DNA of 64,000 nt from Shewanella violacea DSS12 (GCF_000091325.1 NC_014012.1:3927685-3991684); one strand, 5' to 3'; shown: positions 17,436-26,792, counted from the stretch's first letter. Made by a program: numbers and translations. The notes: generated from the sequence alone by a model not told the origin.

Positions 17436-19046
17436 ATGGAAAACTATCTGTTAGCCATTGATGCGGGAACCGGCAGCGGCCGTGCCGTGCTGTTTGATTT
17501 GCAAGGACGGCAAATTTCCGTGGGACAAGAGGAGTGGCTGCACTTAGCTGAACCTGGGGTGGATAACTCCATGGGCTTCGATTTCGATAATGACTGGCCG
17601 TTACTGTGTCGCTGTATCAAGCAAGCCATAGATAACGCCAATATTTCTCCCAAGCAGATCATCGCCATTTCCGCAACAAGTATGCGTGAAGCCATAGTGG
17701 TGTTTGATAAAACTGGCACAGAAATCTGGGCCGTCGCCAATGTCGATGCCAGAGCCTCTCAGCAAGTCATGGCATTGAAAGAATCCTCACCGGATATCGA
17801 ATATCGTGATTATCAACAGTCGGGGCAAACCTTCGCTCTGGGCGCCCTGCCCCGCTTGCTATGGCTCAAAGAGCATCATCCCGAGCTGTATAACCAAGCC
17901 CATTCGGTTGCCATGCTCAGCGACTGGGTCCTAGCGAAACTGAGTGGTGTTATCGCAACTGACCCATCCAATGCGGGCACAACTGGGATCTTCTCCCTGG
18001 CCACGAGAAACTGGGTGCCAGAGATGGCAGAAGAGGTTGGCCTTAACCCTAAGATATTCCCCCCCGTGGTCGAAACAGGCACCAAGATAGGCGAAGTCAC
18101 CGCACAAGCCGCCAGAGAATCAGGCCTGAGAATAGGCACGGCCGTAGTCATGGGCGGCGGCGATGTACAGCTAGGTGCTGCTGGACTAGGAGTCGTCAAT
18201 CTAGGAGATATTGCAGTGCTGGGCGGCAGTTTCTGGCAACAGGTGGTTAATATCGACGCCAAGATGCCACCACCGGAAGATATGTCCATTAGGGTCAATC
18301 CTCACGTGATCACCGGACTCTCTCAGGCCGAGGGCATCACATTTTTTAGCGGCTTAGTGATGCACTGGTTTGTGGATGCCTTCTGTCATTTAGAGAAACT
18401 GCTAGCCGAAGAACGCGGTATAGACGTCTATGCCTATATGGAAGAGCTAGCCCAGAAAGTGCCTGTGGGCAGCTATGACATCTTGCCGATATTCTCCGAT
18501 GCCATGCATTACAGCCACTGGTATCACGCCGCCCCTTCCTTTATCAATCTGTCACTGGATGCAGACAAGAGCAAGCCCGCTTGTCTGTTTCGTAGCCTGC
18601 AAGAGAATGCCTGTATTGTCTCGGCCATTAACCTCGAAAATATTCAGGCGTTTAGTAAACCCAATACTGAGACAGCAGGCTCAGTCAATGGCAGTAACCC
18701 AAGCGAAGTTGAACAAGTGATAGTGTTTGCAGGCGGTGCCAGCAAGGGATTTCTCTGGCCGCAGATCCTCGCAGATGTCACTGGCAAGAAAGTCAAAGTC
18801 CCTAACGTTAAGGAAGCCACATCTCTGGGCTGCGCCATGGCCGCCGGAGTCGGTGTGGGCATTTATGCCAGCATCAAACAGGCGGCCGACTCGATTGTAA
18901 GCTGGGAAAAAGAATACCAGCCCAACATGGACAACCATGTGAAGTATCAAGCGTTAAAAGAGAAGTGGATTCAGGTCTATGAGCAACAATTAAAACTGGT
19001 CGATAACGGATTAACCAAGTCAATGTGGCAAGCACCTGGATTATAA
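17436..19046 (+). CDS. lsrK: FGGY-family kinase closely resembling autoinducer-2 kinase LsrK
   Basis: A 536-residue FGGY kinase. AAGGAG lies five bases before ATG 17436, so this start is preferred over GTG 17430. It aligns with LsrK from end to end: LLAIDAGTGSGRAVLFDL, ANVDARAS, DPSNAGTTGIFSL, GGGDVQLGAAGLGVV, YHAAPSFINLS and the C-terminus LVDNGLTKSMWQAPGL. LsrK phosphorylates imported DPD/AI-2 in the cytosol. The usual lsrACDB, lsrR and lsrFG partners are absent; the neighbours are an aldolase and a cupin. The real substrate could therefore be AI-2 or another short linear sugar. Confidence 0.85.
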   Translation: MENYLLAIDAGTGSGRAVLFDLQGRQISVGQEEWLHLAEPGVDNSMGFDFDNDWPLLCRCIKQAIDNANISPKQIIAISATSMREAIVVFDKTGTEIWAVANVDARASQQVMALKESSPDIEYRDYQQSGQTFALGALPRLLWLKEHHPELYNQAHSVAMLSDWVLAKLSGVIATDPSNAGTTGIFSLATRNWVPEMAEEVGLNPKIFPPVVETGTKIGEVTAQAARESGLRIGTAVVMGGGDVQLGAAGLGVVNLGDIAVLGGSFWQQVVNIDAKMPPPEDMSIRVNPHVITGLSQAEGITFFSGLVMHWFVDAFCHLEKLLAEERGIDVYAYMEELAQKVPVGSYDILPIFSDAMHYSHWYHAAPSFINLSLDADKSKPACLFRSLQENACIVSAINLENIQAFSKPNTETAGSVNGSNPSEVEQVIVFAGGASKGFLWPQILADVTGKKVKVPNVKEATSLGCAMAAGVGVGIYASIKQAADSIVSWEKEYQPNMDNHVKYQALKEKWIQVYEQQLKLVDNGLTKSMWQAPGL

Positions 19047-19049
19047 GAG

Positions 19050-19077
19050 TTTTAAGTTTTAAGTTTTAAGTTTTAAG
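19050..19077. repeat. 7-bp tandem repeat (GTTTTAA x4)
   Basis: Four perfect heptanucleotide copies starting four bases after the lsrK-like stop. A CTTACCGCTTATCACTTACGACTTA stretch (degenerate relative of the AAGTGGT words) follows near 19107. Confidence 0.95.
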
Positions 19078-19164
19078 CAATGATACTTAAATCAGCTTTT
19101 TATTTCACTTACCGCTTATCACTTACGACTTATAGCTTTATCCAAAACAACATTAGGAACCCCT

Positions 19165-19539
19165 ATGTACTTAACCAATGAATCTGAGCATGACTATCGC
19201 TTCGGCGAGTATGGGCCTAAATACCTGACCAATGGCCCGAGAGTTCACTTCGGCATTGTGGTGATAACCCCAGGCGAAGCTCATCCTTGCCATAAGCATA
19301 AGACTCAGGAAGAATCATTCTTGGTACTCGAGGGCGAATGTGCCGTTTATGTGGATGGTGAACGTGTGCTAATCAAGCAAGGTGATTATCTGCGCTGCGA
19401 ACCTGGTGAATCTCACCTGTTCAGAAACGAAAGCGATAAAGACTTTAAATCTGTCTTCGTCAAAGCGCCCTATCGCGCCGAGAAAGACAGTATCTACATC
19501 GACTGGCAACCAGGCCAGCCCTTCTTAAAAGAAGAGTGA
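19165..19539 (+). CDS. single-domain cupin protein
   Basis: A 124-residue cupin_2-type protein with AGGAA six bases before ATG. The two cupin motifs are HPCHKHKTQEESFLVLEGE, giving the His/His/Glu metal ligands, and EPGESHLFRN with the last His. Small cupins serve as sugar isomerases, dioxygenases or sugar-binding sensors. Its place 118 bases after the LsrK-like kinase and in the same direction suggests it acts in the same pathway, for example on the sugar or its phosphate. That role is inference only. Confidence 0.82.
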   Translation: MYLTNESEHDYRFGEYGPKYLTNGPRVHFGIVVITPGEAHPCHKHKTQEESFLVLEGECAVYVDGERVLIKQGDYLRCEPGESHLFRNESDKDFKSVFVKAPYRAEKDSIYIDWQPGQPFLKEE

Positions 19540-19594
19540 AGCAAGGATAAAACAAGGCCCTACGTTCTAGGGCCTAGAATCTCGGCGCTAGAAT

Positions 19595-20134
19595 CTAAGA
19601 ACCCGCTTGATGTAACTTAAATACCGCTTGTTTAAGCGCCTGCTTGAGTTCATCATTTTTAAGCTCGCCTTTTTCAATATCGAAGTTATCGAAGAAGCTT
19701 GGGATAGACAGGCTGGCTTTCACATCAGCGGCAAAATAGGGGGCAGAACCTGCGGCCGCAGTTAATACCGATTTAGCGCCTCCAGGACCAGGAGAAGTCG
19801 CGAGCAATACCATGGGCTTATTCTGGAACACCTTCATATCTATGCGTGACGTCCAATCGAACAGGTTCTTATAAGCTGCTGTGTATGAACCATTATGCTC
19901 GGCAAATGAGATGATGATGCCATCAGCTTCGCCCAGTTTGGCAAAGAACTTCTGCGCCAGCTCAGGCTGGCCTAGCTCCTCTTCCCTGTCTTGGCTGAAG
20001 ATAGGCATCTCATAATCATTGATATCGAGTATCTCAACCTCGGCACCTTCCACCAGTGAAGCGGCGTAGGTAGCGAGTTGCTTGTTGATAGACTTAGAGC
20101 TGTTGCTGGCTGCGAATGCTAATATTTTCATCAT
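19595..20134 (-). CDS. NADPH-dependent FMN reductase-family flavoprotein
   Basis: A 179-residue flavodoxin-like protein with AGAGGAATT before tandem ATGs. Motifs: KILAFAASNSSKSINKQLA (FMN phosphate loop), the EHNGSYTAAYKNLFDW block and MVLLATSPGPGGAKS. These fit NAD(P)H:FMN/quinone reductases of the azoreductase/chromate reductase group. It would act in the cytosol, reducing quinones, azo dyes or metals. Neighbouring MFS gene runs in the same direction upstream, separated by a tandem repeat. Confidence 0.9.
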   Translation of the reverse strand: MMKILAFAASNSSKSINKQLATYAASLVEGAEVEILDINDYEMPIFSQDREEELGQPELAQKFFAKLGEADGIIISFAEHNGSYTAAYKNLFDWTSRIDMKVFQNKPMVLLATSPGPGGAKSVLTAAAGSAPYFAADVKASLSIPSFFDNFDIEKGELKNDELKQALKQAVFKLHQAGS

Positions 20135-20175
20135 AATTCCTCTGTTTTTAATTGAGTAATAACGCCCAGGGCTGC

Positions 20176-20247
20176 TTTTCTAGAGCCGCTCAGTGCTGAT
20201 TTTCTAGGGCCGCTCAGGGCTAATTTTCTAGAGCCGCTCAGGGCTGT
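20176..20247. repeat. 24-bp tandem repeat, three copies
   Basis: Three adjacent 24-bp units begin at 20176, 20200 and 20224. Each opens TTTTCTAG(A/G)GCCGCTCAG and they differ by few bases. They lie between the MFS stop and the flavoprotein start. Confidence 0.92.
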
Positions 20248-20300
20248 TCTTGATTTAGTTAAAATGCTTAGGGCTGACTTTATTCACCAGCCCCTCAAGG

Positions 20301-21596
20301 CTATAGTGACCCGCAAGGCTGGCTAGCATTGCTGTGGGTCGATAGTTCTGAATCTTGGCTACAAGAGCGGGTATATAAATATGTGCTGCACATGGCTGCA
20401 CTGGCACAGGCTAGCCCCATAAAAGACAGCAATACCGCCGGGGAGTGCGCATGGGATAAACTGATCCCCGCGCTAAAGACCGCACCTAAGGCAAACTGAC
20501 AGAGTCCAAATACGCCCGATATTGCCCCACCTTGAGTCGGATAAAATGACATAGCCGCTGAAATCGCATTAGCCGAAATCATCCCGAGCAAGATATTAAA
20601 CATGAATACGCTAATAACGATTGCCGTTAACGGGGCTTGCATCTGTGCTAATACAAAAAATAGAAAACTCAATGGTCCTAGAAACAAACCAGCAATAATG
20701 GCTTTCTTATTGGGGGGGACCTTAGCGAATACCTTAGCACTTAATAGGCTGCCTGATATCATAGCCAAGGCATTTAAACCTAATAAATAGCTATAATTTT
20801 CAGCACTGACCTTAAAGAAATCGATATAAACAAAGGCAGACCCGGCAACAAATGAGAATAGCGCCGCAAAACCAAAGCCACCAAGAAAGATAAAGGCTAT
20901 GGGTAATGGCTGTTTAAATATGGCGATAAAGTCCGTAAGTGATGAACTGGCTATTTGTTCAGTTTGGTCATTGCCGACTCTCTTGTTCAGAAACTTTCCA
21001 TTCGAGGCTTTGCTATTCGGTGCTTTACTATTAACAGTTTCAAGCTTTTCACTGTGGGTAAATAAGCTCAACACAAAGGCAAAGACACCCACTCCGGCAA
21101 GGACATAGAAGATCTCTTCCCAGCTGCCATGCTTAAGTATTTGACCACCTATCATAGGTGCGACCAAAGGTGCGATAACCACAGTAGCCATCACATAAGT
21201 GATTATCTGCGAACCCTTTTGAATATCGAATTTTTGCTGGATCATGGCAAAACATACCACTGAACTTGCTCCGCCAATTGCCTGAAACATACGGGTCAGG
21301 TATAGCCCCTCTGCCGTTTCAACCATAGGCAGGGCCAAACTTGAAAGGGTAAAAATAACTAACCCCGACAACAGCAAATTTAATTTATTAAACCTGTCTG
21401 CTAGTAAACCAAACACAGGCTGAGCCAATGCAAAGGCTAACAAGAATACTGCCACCGACATCTCCATATCGTTGATAGAGACCTTCAATGAACTCGCCAT
21501 TGAAGGTAAGGCTGGCAGATACATATCGATTGCTAGAGGCGATAAGCCAAATAGCAGAGCTGTGACTAAAATATAGAGCTTTACGTTTTGCTGCAT
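20301..21596 (-). CDS. Bcr/CflA-type MFS drug-efflux transporter
   Basis: A 431-residue major facilitator with AAGGAG before its start. It has 12 predicted membrane segments. The opening LSPLAIDMYLPALPSMASSL, with an acidic residue in the first helix, and LADRFNKLNLLLSGL in loop 2-3 are the Bcr/CflA signature. Family members export bicyclomycin, chloramphenicol or sulfonamide-type drugs by proton antiport in the inner membrane. A Lys/Asn-rich stretch (residues about 195-215, SKAPNSKASNGKFLNKR) in the central loop is unusually long. It is divergent from a LysR regulator that probably controls it. Confidence 0.92.
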   Translation of the reverse strand: MQQNVKLYILVTALLFGLSPLAIDMYLPALPSMASSLKVSINDMEMSVAVFLLAFALAQPVFGLLADRFNKLNLLLSGLVIFTLSSLALPMVETAEGLYLTRMFQAIGGASSVVCFAMIQQKFDIQKGSQIITYVMATVVIAPLVAPMIGGQILKHGSWEEIFYVLAGVGVFAFVLSLFTHSEKLETVNSKAPNSKASNGKFLNKRVGNDQTEQIASSSLTDFIAIFKQPLPIAFIFLGGFGFAALFSFVAGSAFVYIDFFKVSAENYSYLLGLNALAMISGSLLSAKVFAKVPPNKKAIIAGLFLGPLSFLFFVLAQMQAPLTAIVISVFMFNILLGMISANAISAAMSFYPTQGGAISGVFGLCQFALGAVFSAGISLSHAHSPAVLLSFMGLACASAAMCSTYLYTRSCSQDSELSTHSNASQPCGSL

Positions 21597-21626
21597 AGCA
21601 TCTCCTTATGCCTATTTTGCTTAGTA

Positions 21627-21640
21627 GAACTTAAAAGTTC
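21627..21640. promoter_or_regulatory. palindromic candidate operator between MFS and LysR genes
   Basis: GAACTTAAAAGTTC is a perfect palindrome in the shared promoter region, 30 bases upstream of the MFS start. It is a plausible site for the adjacent LysR regulator. Confidence 0.45.
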
Positions 21641-21747
21641 CAAACCTAGCCTCAGACACGAATCATATTTGTTACATAGAATGGGGATAAGTGTATATTG
21701 TTCGTTATTCGAGATTAATAACCTTAATTGACAAAGACTATTTCCAT

Positions 21748-22650
21748 ATGACTATGAATAAGCTTTTTGATGGTGTCATGGTATTCACCCAAGTGGTGAA
21801 AACCGGTGGTTTCTCGGCGGCGGCTGAGCTGATGGGTCATTCAACCTCTTATATCAGTAAGGAGGTGAGTAAGCTCGAAGAGCGGCTTGGCGTACGTTTA
21901 CTCAATCGCACCACTCGCTCCATAGGTCTGACACCTGAAGGCAAGGCTTATTATCAGGAATGTCAGCAGTTAGTCGCCGATGCCGAGCAAGCGGTGAATA
22001 TGCTGACCCAACACGAGGTTGCGCCTAAAGGCACCCTAAGACTTAGCACTCCGGTGGGATTTGGCAATAATTACCTGCAGCCGATCTTGGCTGAATATAT
22101 GCGCCTCTATCCCAATGTTTCCCTAGATCTTGATTTGAACGATCGTAAAGTTGACGTGGTCGCTGAAGGTTACGATCTTGCCATACGTGCCTCGCTGCAG
22201 CTGGAGGAATCTAGCCTCATCTGTCGTAAGGTATTTAGCTGTAAAGGTTATATTGTCGCCAGTCCGGGATACCTGTCTAAACATGGTCACCCTCACCACC
22301 CACAAGAATTAAGCCGCCATAACTGCTTCTGTTACAGCAATCATAAATCACCCAATAAATGGCAATTTAATGATAAAGAGGGTAAGCCTTATACCGTAGA
22401 GGTTAGGCAAAAATTGGTCTGTAACAGCGCCGAAATGGAGTTAGCCCTGGTGTTAGATGATCTGGGGATCTGCCGATTACCTATGTTCTACATGGAGGAT
22501 AAGATCAAATCAGGCAAGCTGGTGATCCTGTTTGAAGAGCTTCCCGCACCAGAAATAGATGTATTTGTGGTGTATCCGAGTCGCAAACATCAGTCACCCA
22601 AAGTAAGGGCTTTTATCGATTTAACCGTCGATTACCTTGCTACCAGATGA
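21748..22650 (+). CDS. LysR-family transcriptional regulator
   Basis: About 300 residues from ATG 21748; 21754 is a second option and the far-upstream ATG 21691 adds no homologous residues. The N-terminal helix-turn-helix is clear (FTQVVKTGGFSAAAELMG, then EERLGVRLLNRTTRSIGLT), followed by an effector-binding domain. It belongs to the AaeR/DsdC-like group often found beside efflux pumps. Divergence from the Bcr/CflA pump suggests it regulates that gene in response to the pumped compound. Confidence 0.9.
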   Translation: MTMNKLFDGVMVFTQVVKTGGFSAAAELMGHSTSYISKEVSKLEERLGVRLLNRTTRSIGLTPEGKAYYQECQQLVADAEQAVNMLTQHEVAPKGTLRLSTPVGFGNNYLQPILAEYMRLYPNVSLDLDLNDRKVDVVAEGYDLAIRASLQLEESSLICRKVFSCKGYIVASPGYLSKHGHPHHPQELSRHNCFCYSNHKSPNKWQFNDKEGKPYTVEVRQKLVCNSAEMELALVLDDLGICRLPMFYMEDKIKSGKLVILFEELPAPEIDVFVVYPSRKHQSPKVRAFIDLTVDYLATR

Positions 22651-22857
22651 AGCCTAATTAGCCTGCCAGAAGAAACCACTTTACCGACAAGATAAAATAA
22701 CGTTTAAATACAACCTATTACTTAGTTAGCATTCATCTAGTTTGAATCTAAAATCACATAGTCAATCAGCACACTTTTTAAGGTCACTAATGGTGCCACT
22801 TATTCCTATGCTTATATCGGCGCCTATGATGGCTAAGCTTTAAAGATGGATATTTGA

Positions 22858-23025
22858 GTCGAATTATTCGGACCGTTTTATGATGGATAACGCCAAGTTC
22901 AGGTCTTGTAACCTTGGATTGAAATAGAACTTGTTGAGCATAATAACGCTCTCTACGTCGATGAGAATGAGTTTGAAAACGGCCAAGCAAGCTTAGAGTT
23001 AAAACCTCTTTGGCCTAGCATCTGA
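22858..23025 (+). pseudogene. decayed coding remnant with in-frame stops
   Basis: One frame reads as protein, VELFGPFYDG, stop, RQVQVL, stop, then PWIEIELVEHNNALYVDENE and on to LELKPLWPSI before a normal stop at 23023. Two internal stops interrupt otherwise protein-like sequence. Upstream, near 22789-22836, another frame gives TNGATYSYAYIGAYDG, suggesting a frameshift too. I do not recognise the family. Confidence 0.4.
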
Positions 23026-23135
23026 TAACTACTGCACTGGGTAGTGCTAATGCAGATCTATTGATTAGCAAGTTAACGGGGAAAGGCAGCGCCATGCTGT
23101 CCCTTTTTTATGTCTATATAGGCCGAATATAGCAG

Positions 23136-23927
23136 CTACTCCCGCCCTAAGGCGTCACCTAAGGGCTCAAAATAAGCAATCAAGGCGCTGAATATCTGCT
23201 GGCGATGCTGCGCATCTGGGTAACCTCCCGCATCGGCGAGCTTAGAGCCCAAGGTCTCATCGACTAGGTAAGGGTTACTTATCTCTGGATAGGACTCGAT
23301 ACAAGCTTCAAATGCCCGAGCCATCAACTCTGTGGGTTTAGAGAAATATTGCCGGCCATATTGATTATCTAACGCCACCGCGCGGTCAACATACTCATGA
23401 CTGTCTTGACCATCATGGGTCAAAAATGTCGTCGCAAATACCCGCTCGAGTCGCTGATTTAACGGATGCTTTATCGAAGTGGCATCTCCCAGCCAACAAC
23501 TGCTGGCGAAAGAGGCACCACCCGCGCCTCTATGGGGATTAATTCGAAACGCTTTGCCTGCTATGTAATGATCGTAAGCATGCCAAAATTCATGGGCTAA
23601 TGCGCCAGCTCCAGCATTTTTAGCCAGGGCCAATTCACGCCCGGCGGGCATATAATGAGCCTGAACCCCTGGCTGACCACCGCTACCGAAGGCAAGGTTG
23701 AGGGTTTGTCTGAGCCCGATAGCAATTGGAGGCAGTTTCAGCATAAAAGCCAGATCGGCTAAAGAGTCAAAGATAAGGTTAGCCGCCTTGTGCTTCTCGT
23801 CTTCCTCGACCCAACTTCCTAAGCGGATATGATTCAGGCCGAAGGTCTCTTTGATATCGTGAAAGCTCACCTGCTCATCGAAACGATAATCTGGGCCAAC
23901 TCGATTATAGGTTTTATTTATTAGCAC
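23136..23927 (-). CDS. CLCA_X-type protein with an LPD1-like zinc-peptidase fold
   Basis: A 263-residue protein. The segment FGLNHIRLGSWV, FDSLADLAFMLKLPP, LAFGSGG and GAGALAHEFWHAYDHYIAG is the pattern of the LPD1 domain of large polyvalent phage and plasmid proteins, including an HExxH zinc motif. Here it forms a small stand-alone chromosomal protein of the type annotated CLCA_X in Shewanella and Vibrio. Biochemical function is unknown; the intact motif suggests metal binding and possibly proteolysis. The C-terminal half (residues about 190-260) has FSKPTELMARAFEACIES, typical of the group. Confidence 0.78.
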   Translation of the reverse strand: MLINKTYNRVGPDYRFDEQVSFHDIKETFGLNHIRLGSWVEEDEKHKAANLIFDSLADLAFMLKLPPIAIGLRQTLNLAFGSGGQPGVQAHYMPAGRELALAKNAGAGALAHEFWHAYDHYIAGKAFRINPHRGAGGASFASSCWLGDATSIKHPLNQRLERVFATTFLTHDGQDSHEYVDRAVALDNQYGRQYFSKPTELMARAFEACIESYPEISNPYLVDETLGSKLADAGGYPDAQHRQQIFSALIAYFEPLGDALGRE

Positions 23928-24361
23928 ACGCTATCCAACTTGGGTCATATTTTTGCATTATAGACCTACAAGCTCTTAAGCAAAAACTTATTGGATTGAT
24001 CCTATAAGTTAGGGGCCAAGTTCAGATAATTAAGGCAGAGACAGACCATTAGGTTAGTCATCTTGTCGGTGACAAGACTCATTATGATCACCAAAATATT
24101 AGCACTACCCGAATCATTCCCAGGTCTATTATGTCTATGATTGCGGCCATGTATACGAGCATGACAATCGGACTAGCCGATAAATACCTTGTCAGCTTAA
24201 GCTACAGACTCGTCGACAAGGCCAAAACTAGTACTTAGATTAGCCTAGGTAAGCCTTTAAAAATGACAAACATCTCAACTGTAAATAACGGTCAAAATAT
24301 GGCATAATATTGCGCAGAAAAAAGCTAGTAAATGCTTGTCGTAACGCTTAGGAACCCCATA
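23928..24361. other. intergenic region upstream of pyrC
   Basis: No gene seen. The last 60 bases are AT-rich with a CATAAT element at 24303 that could be the pyrC -10 box. I did not find a PurR-type operator. Confidence 0.4.
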
Positions 24362-25396
24362 ATGACGCAGATCACCCTACTTACTCCCGATGATTGGCAC
24401 CTTCACTTCCGTGACGGTGATATGTTGCAAGAAACTGTCCCGGCTACCGCCAGACTTTTCCAACGTGCTATCGTCATGCCAAACCTGTTACCACCGGTAA
24501 CAGATGCCAAGATGGTCAATGCCTACCGTGAGCGCATTTTAGCGGCGCGTCCACAAGGTTCAAGCTTCGAACCTCTAATGACGCTTTTCCTGACTAACGA
24601 CACCAGCAAGCAAGATATAATAGATGCAAAAGCGGCTGGCGTTGTGGCGGCTAAACTGTATCCGGCAGGCGCTACCACTAACTCAGATGCTGCGGTAAAG
24701 GCTCTCGATAGCCTCTTCCCTATCTTTGAGAAAATGGCTGAGATTGGTATGCTGCTGCTGGTTCACGGTGAAGTAACCGAGTCCCATATCGATATCTTCG
24801 ACCGTGAAGCGATATTTATCGAGCGCAACCTGACTCGCATCGTCGACGCTTTCCCAAGCCTTAAAATAGTGTTCGAGCATATCACCACTAAAGAAGCCGC
24901 CGAGTTTGTCATGAGCGCCTCTGACAATGTAGCTGCCACCATCACGCCACAGCATTTACTGCTAAACCGTAACGACTTGTTGGTCGGCGGTATACGTCCA
25001 CACAACTTCTGTCTGCCTGTGCTTAAGCGCAACATTCATCAAGATGCATTGCGTGCGGCAGTAGCTACTGGTTCTAATAAATTTTTCTTAGGCACAGATT
25101 CTGCGCCACACGAGAAGCATCGCAAAGAGTCGGCTTGTGGCTGCGCCGGTTGTTACAGCGCCTGGAGTGCACTCGAGCTTTATGCTCAGGTATTTGATGA
25201 CTTGGGCGTTATTGACAAGCTTGAAGGTTTTGCCAGTACTCACGGTGCAGACTTCTACGGTTTGCCGAGAAACACCAGCACAGTAACCTTAGTTAAAGAG
25301 ACCTGGACGGTTCCGAGTGAGATCATCTTGCCAAACGGCAATCCAATCGTCCCCTTCTTCGCTGGCGAAGAAGTTAGCTGGAAGGTGAAAACTTAA
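24362..25396 (+). CDS. pyrC: dihydroorotase (class II)
   Basis: A 344-residue enzyme from ATG 24362, which has AGGAA seven bases upstream; the frame's earlier ATG at 24332 adds non-homologous residues. It cyclises carbamoyl-aspartate to dihydroorotate in pyrimidine synthesis. The zinc site is visible as [10 protein letters not shown] (HxH), the carbamylated Lys in [28 protein letters not shown] and the catalytic Asp in FLGTDSAPH. Length matches E. coli PyrC (348). A strong hairpin follows the stop. Confidence 0.97.
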   Translation: MTQITLLTPDDWHLHFRDGDMLQETVPATARLFQRAIVMPNLLPPVTDAKMVNAYRERILAARPQGSSFEPLMTLFLTNDTSKQDIIDAKAAGVVAAKLYPAGATTNSDAAVKALDSLFPIFEKMAEIGMLLLVHGEVTESHIDIFDREAIFIERNLTRIVDAFPSLKIVFEHITTKEAAEFVMSASDNVAATITPQHLLLNRNDLLVGGIRPHNFCLPVLKRNIHQDALRAAVATGSNKFFLGTDSAPHEKHRKESACGCAGCYSAWSALELYAQVFDDLGVIDKLEGFASTHGADFYGLPRNTSTVTLVKETWTVPSEIILPNGNPIVPFFAGEEVSWKVKT

Positions 25397-25408
25397 AGCC
25401 CCCAGAAA

Positions 25409-25435
25409 AGAATTGCGAGTAAGACTCGCAATTCT
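25409..25435. terminator. hairpin after pyrC
   Basis: AGAATTGCGAGT and ACTCGCAATTCT form a perfect 12-bp stem with a 3-base loop, 12 bases after the pyrC stop. There is no clear T-run, so it may also act as an mRNA stabiliser. Confidence 0.65.
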
Positions 25436-25539
25436 TAGCTCGACATTCCTAACCTAACACTCCTCAACTTTCCTACCAGCCTAACCATCATTCATGGTTG
25501 TAACTAAGGCTTGTAACTAAACCTTCTACAACAAGCAAT

Positions 25540-26664
25540 TTAAGCAAAGATAAAGCTGTAGAGGTAACCTGCGCCAATCGCCATGCCCAATATCACAGCC
25601 AGAAAAGCGGCAATCATCTGGTTCTTAAATATCGACTTGAGCAAAATCACTTCGGTCAAACTCGCACCGGCACTACCTATAATCAATGCCATCACAGAAC
25701 CCAAAGCCATGCCTTTCTGTACTAAGGCCGCACTTAAGGGGATCACAGCTTCGGCGCGAATATAGAGCGGAATACCGATAATCGCAGCGACAGGAATCGC
25801 ATACCAGATACCCTCGCCCGCATACTTAGCAATCAGCTCAGTCGGAATAAAACCATAGATGAAAGAACCCAGTGTGATACCCAGTAGCAAGTAAGGCAGT
25901 ACCTGTTTAAAGTCCTTCCAGGTTGAGCGCCAGATCCGCATCCAACGACTCTCTGATTTTTCTATTTTACCTACTCTTTCTGCATTAGCACTTTCAGTTC
26001 CACATGATGGACGAGTACCCAGTGAAGAGCCCACACTTGTAGCCTCACTTGTTATAGCGGCTCCACAGCCACTGGCTTCCATGGCTAATACTGGAGCCGA
26101 TTGAGCCGCAACTACGCACGCTCTCACAGGCTCAAGATCAGACTTTTGCTCAGAAAAACTGTTTTTAGCATCATTGCACCATGTACCACAGCTTGATGTT
26201 TCGACCGCTTCATAGGCTTCGGGTCGTACATAACGCTCGAATCCCAACTTCTCCAGCACGAAACCTGATGTAACGGCTACCACTAGGGCGACGGTAAAGT
26301 AGAACAGTGCCACTTTGACGCCGAAGGTCACCACGAACAGACCTATGATCACCGGATTGAGCAAGGGGCTAGAGAAGAGGAACACCATCATGGGGCCAAA
26401 CCCCGCTCTCGCCCTGAGTAACCCTTTGAGGAAAGGGATGGTCGAGCATGAACAAAATGGTGTTATCGCTCCCAAGAGTGCGGCAATTACATAACCTCTG
26501 CCGTTACGGGAGCTCAATATGGATTGAATTTTTTCAGGGGTAATAAACTCCTGTAGTACACCAACCAAGTAACTGATAACCAGAAATAGGATGATAAGTT
26601 CGCTTGCCAGAAAGGCAAACATGTTTGCGGCCTCACGGGCCATGGCTAAGATTTCAGGAGTCAT
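25540..26664 (-). CDS. ArsP-like permease (DUF318/UPF0718 family)
   Basis: A 374-residue permease starting at ATG 26664, which has GGTGGA eight bases upstream; ATG 26700 lacks one. About eight membrane segments lie in two blocks. The first block carries the family signature ITPFCSCSTIPFLKG, and the second repeats the fold with GIPLYIRAEAVIPLS. Between them is a long cytoplasmic loop (residues about 145-250) with several Cys (SSCGTWC, SGCG, PSCG) that could bind soft metals. ArsP relatives export trivalent organoarsenicals. The ArsR gene and glutathione synthetase next door support a role in arsenical or metal-thiol efflux, but the substrate is unproven. Confidence 0.82.
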   Translation of the reverse strand: MTPEILAMAREAANMFAFLASELIILFLVISYLVGVLQEFITPEKIQSILSSRNGRGYVIAALLGAITPFCSCSTIPFLKGLLRARAGFGPMMVFLFSSPLLNPVIIGLFVVTFGVKVALFYFTVALVVAVTSGFVLEKLGFERYVRPEAYEAVETSSCGTWCNDAKNSFSEQKSDLEPVRACVVAAQSAPVLAMEASGCGAAITSEATSVGSSLGTRPSCGTESANAERVGKIEKSESRWMRIWRSTWKDFKQVLPYLLLGITLGSFIYGFIPTELIAKYAGEGIWYAIPVAAIIGIPLYIRAEAVIPLSAALVQKGMALGSVMALIIGSAGASLTEVILLKSIFKNQMIAAFLAVILGMAIGAGYLYSFIFA

Positions 26665-26697
26665 AATAATTTCCACCCAGCTTAAAGTTTTAAATTT

Positions 26698-26770
26698 CAT
26701 TTCGAATAATGTGGAAATATTAATTGAAATAAAACTTCTGTCAAACTATTATTCCAGAATAGTCGAAATG
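26698..26770. promoter_or_regulatory. divergent promoter region with inverted TTTCGA words
   Basis: CATTTCGA (26698-26705) and its complement TCGAAATG (26763-26770) flank the shared promoter of the permease and glutathione synthetase. A similar ATATTTCGATTT lies upstream of the arsR start near 28650. These could be sites for the ArsR regulator. Confidence 0.4.
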
Positions 26771-26792
26771 AATAACACCAAGGAATGACGTT

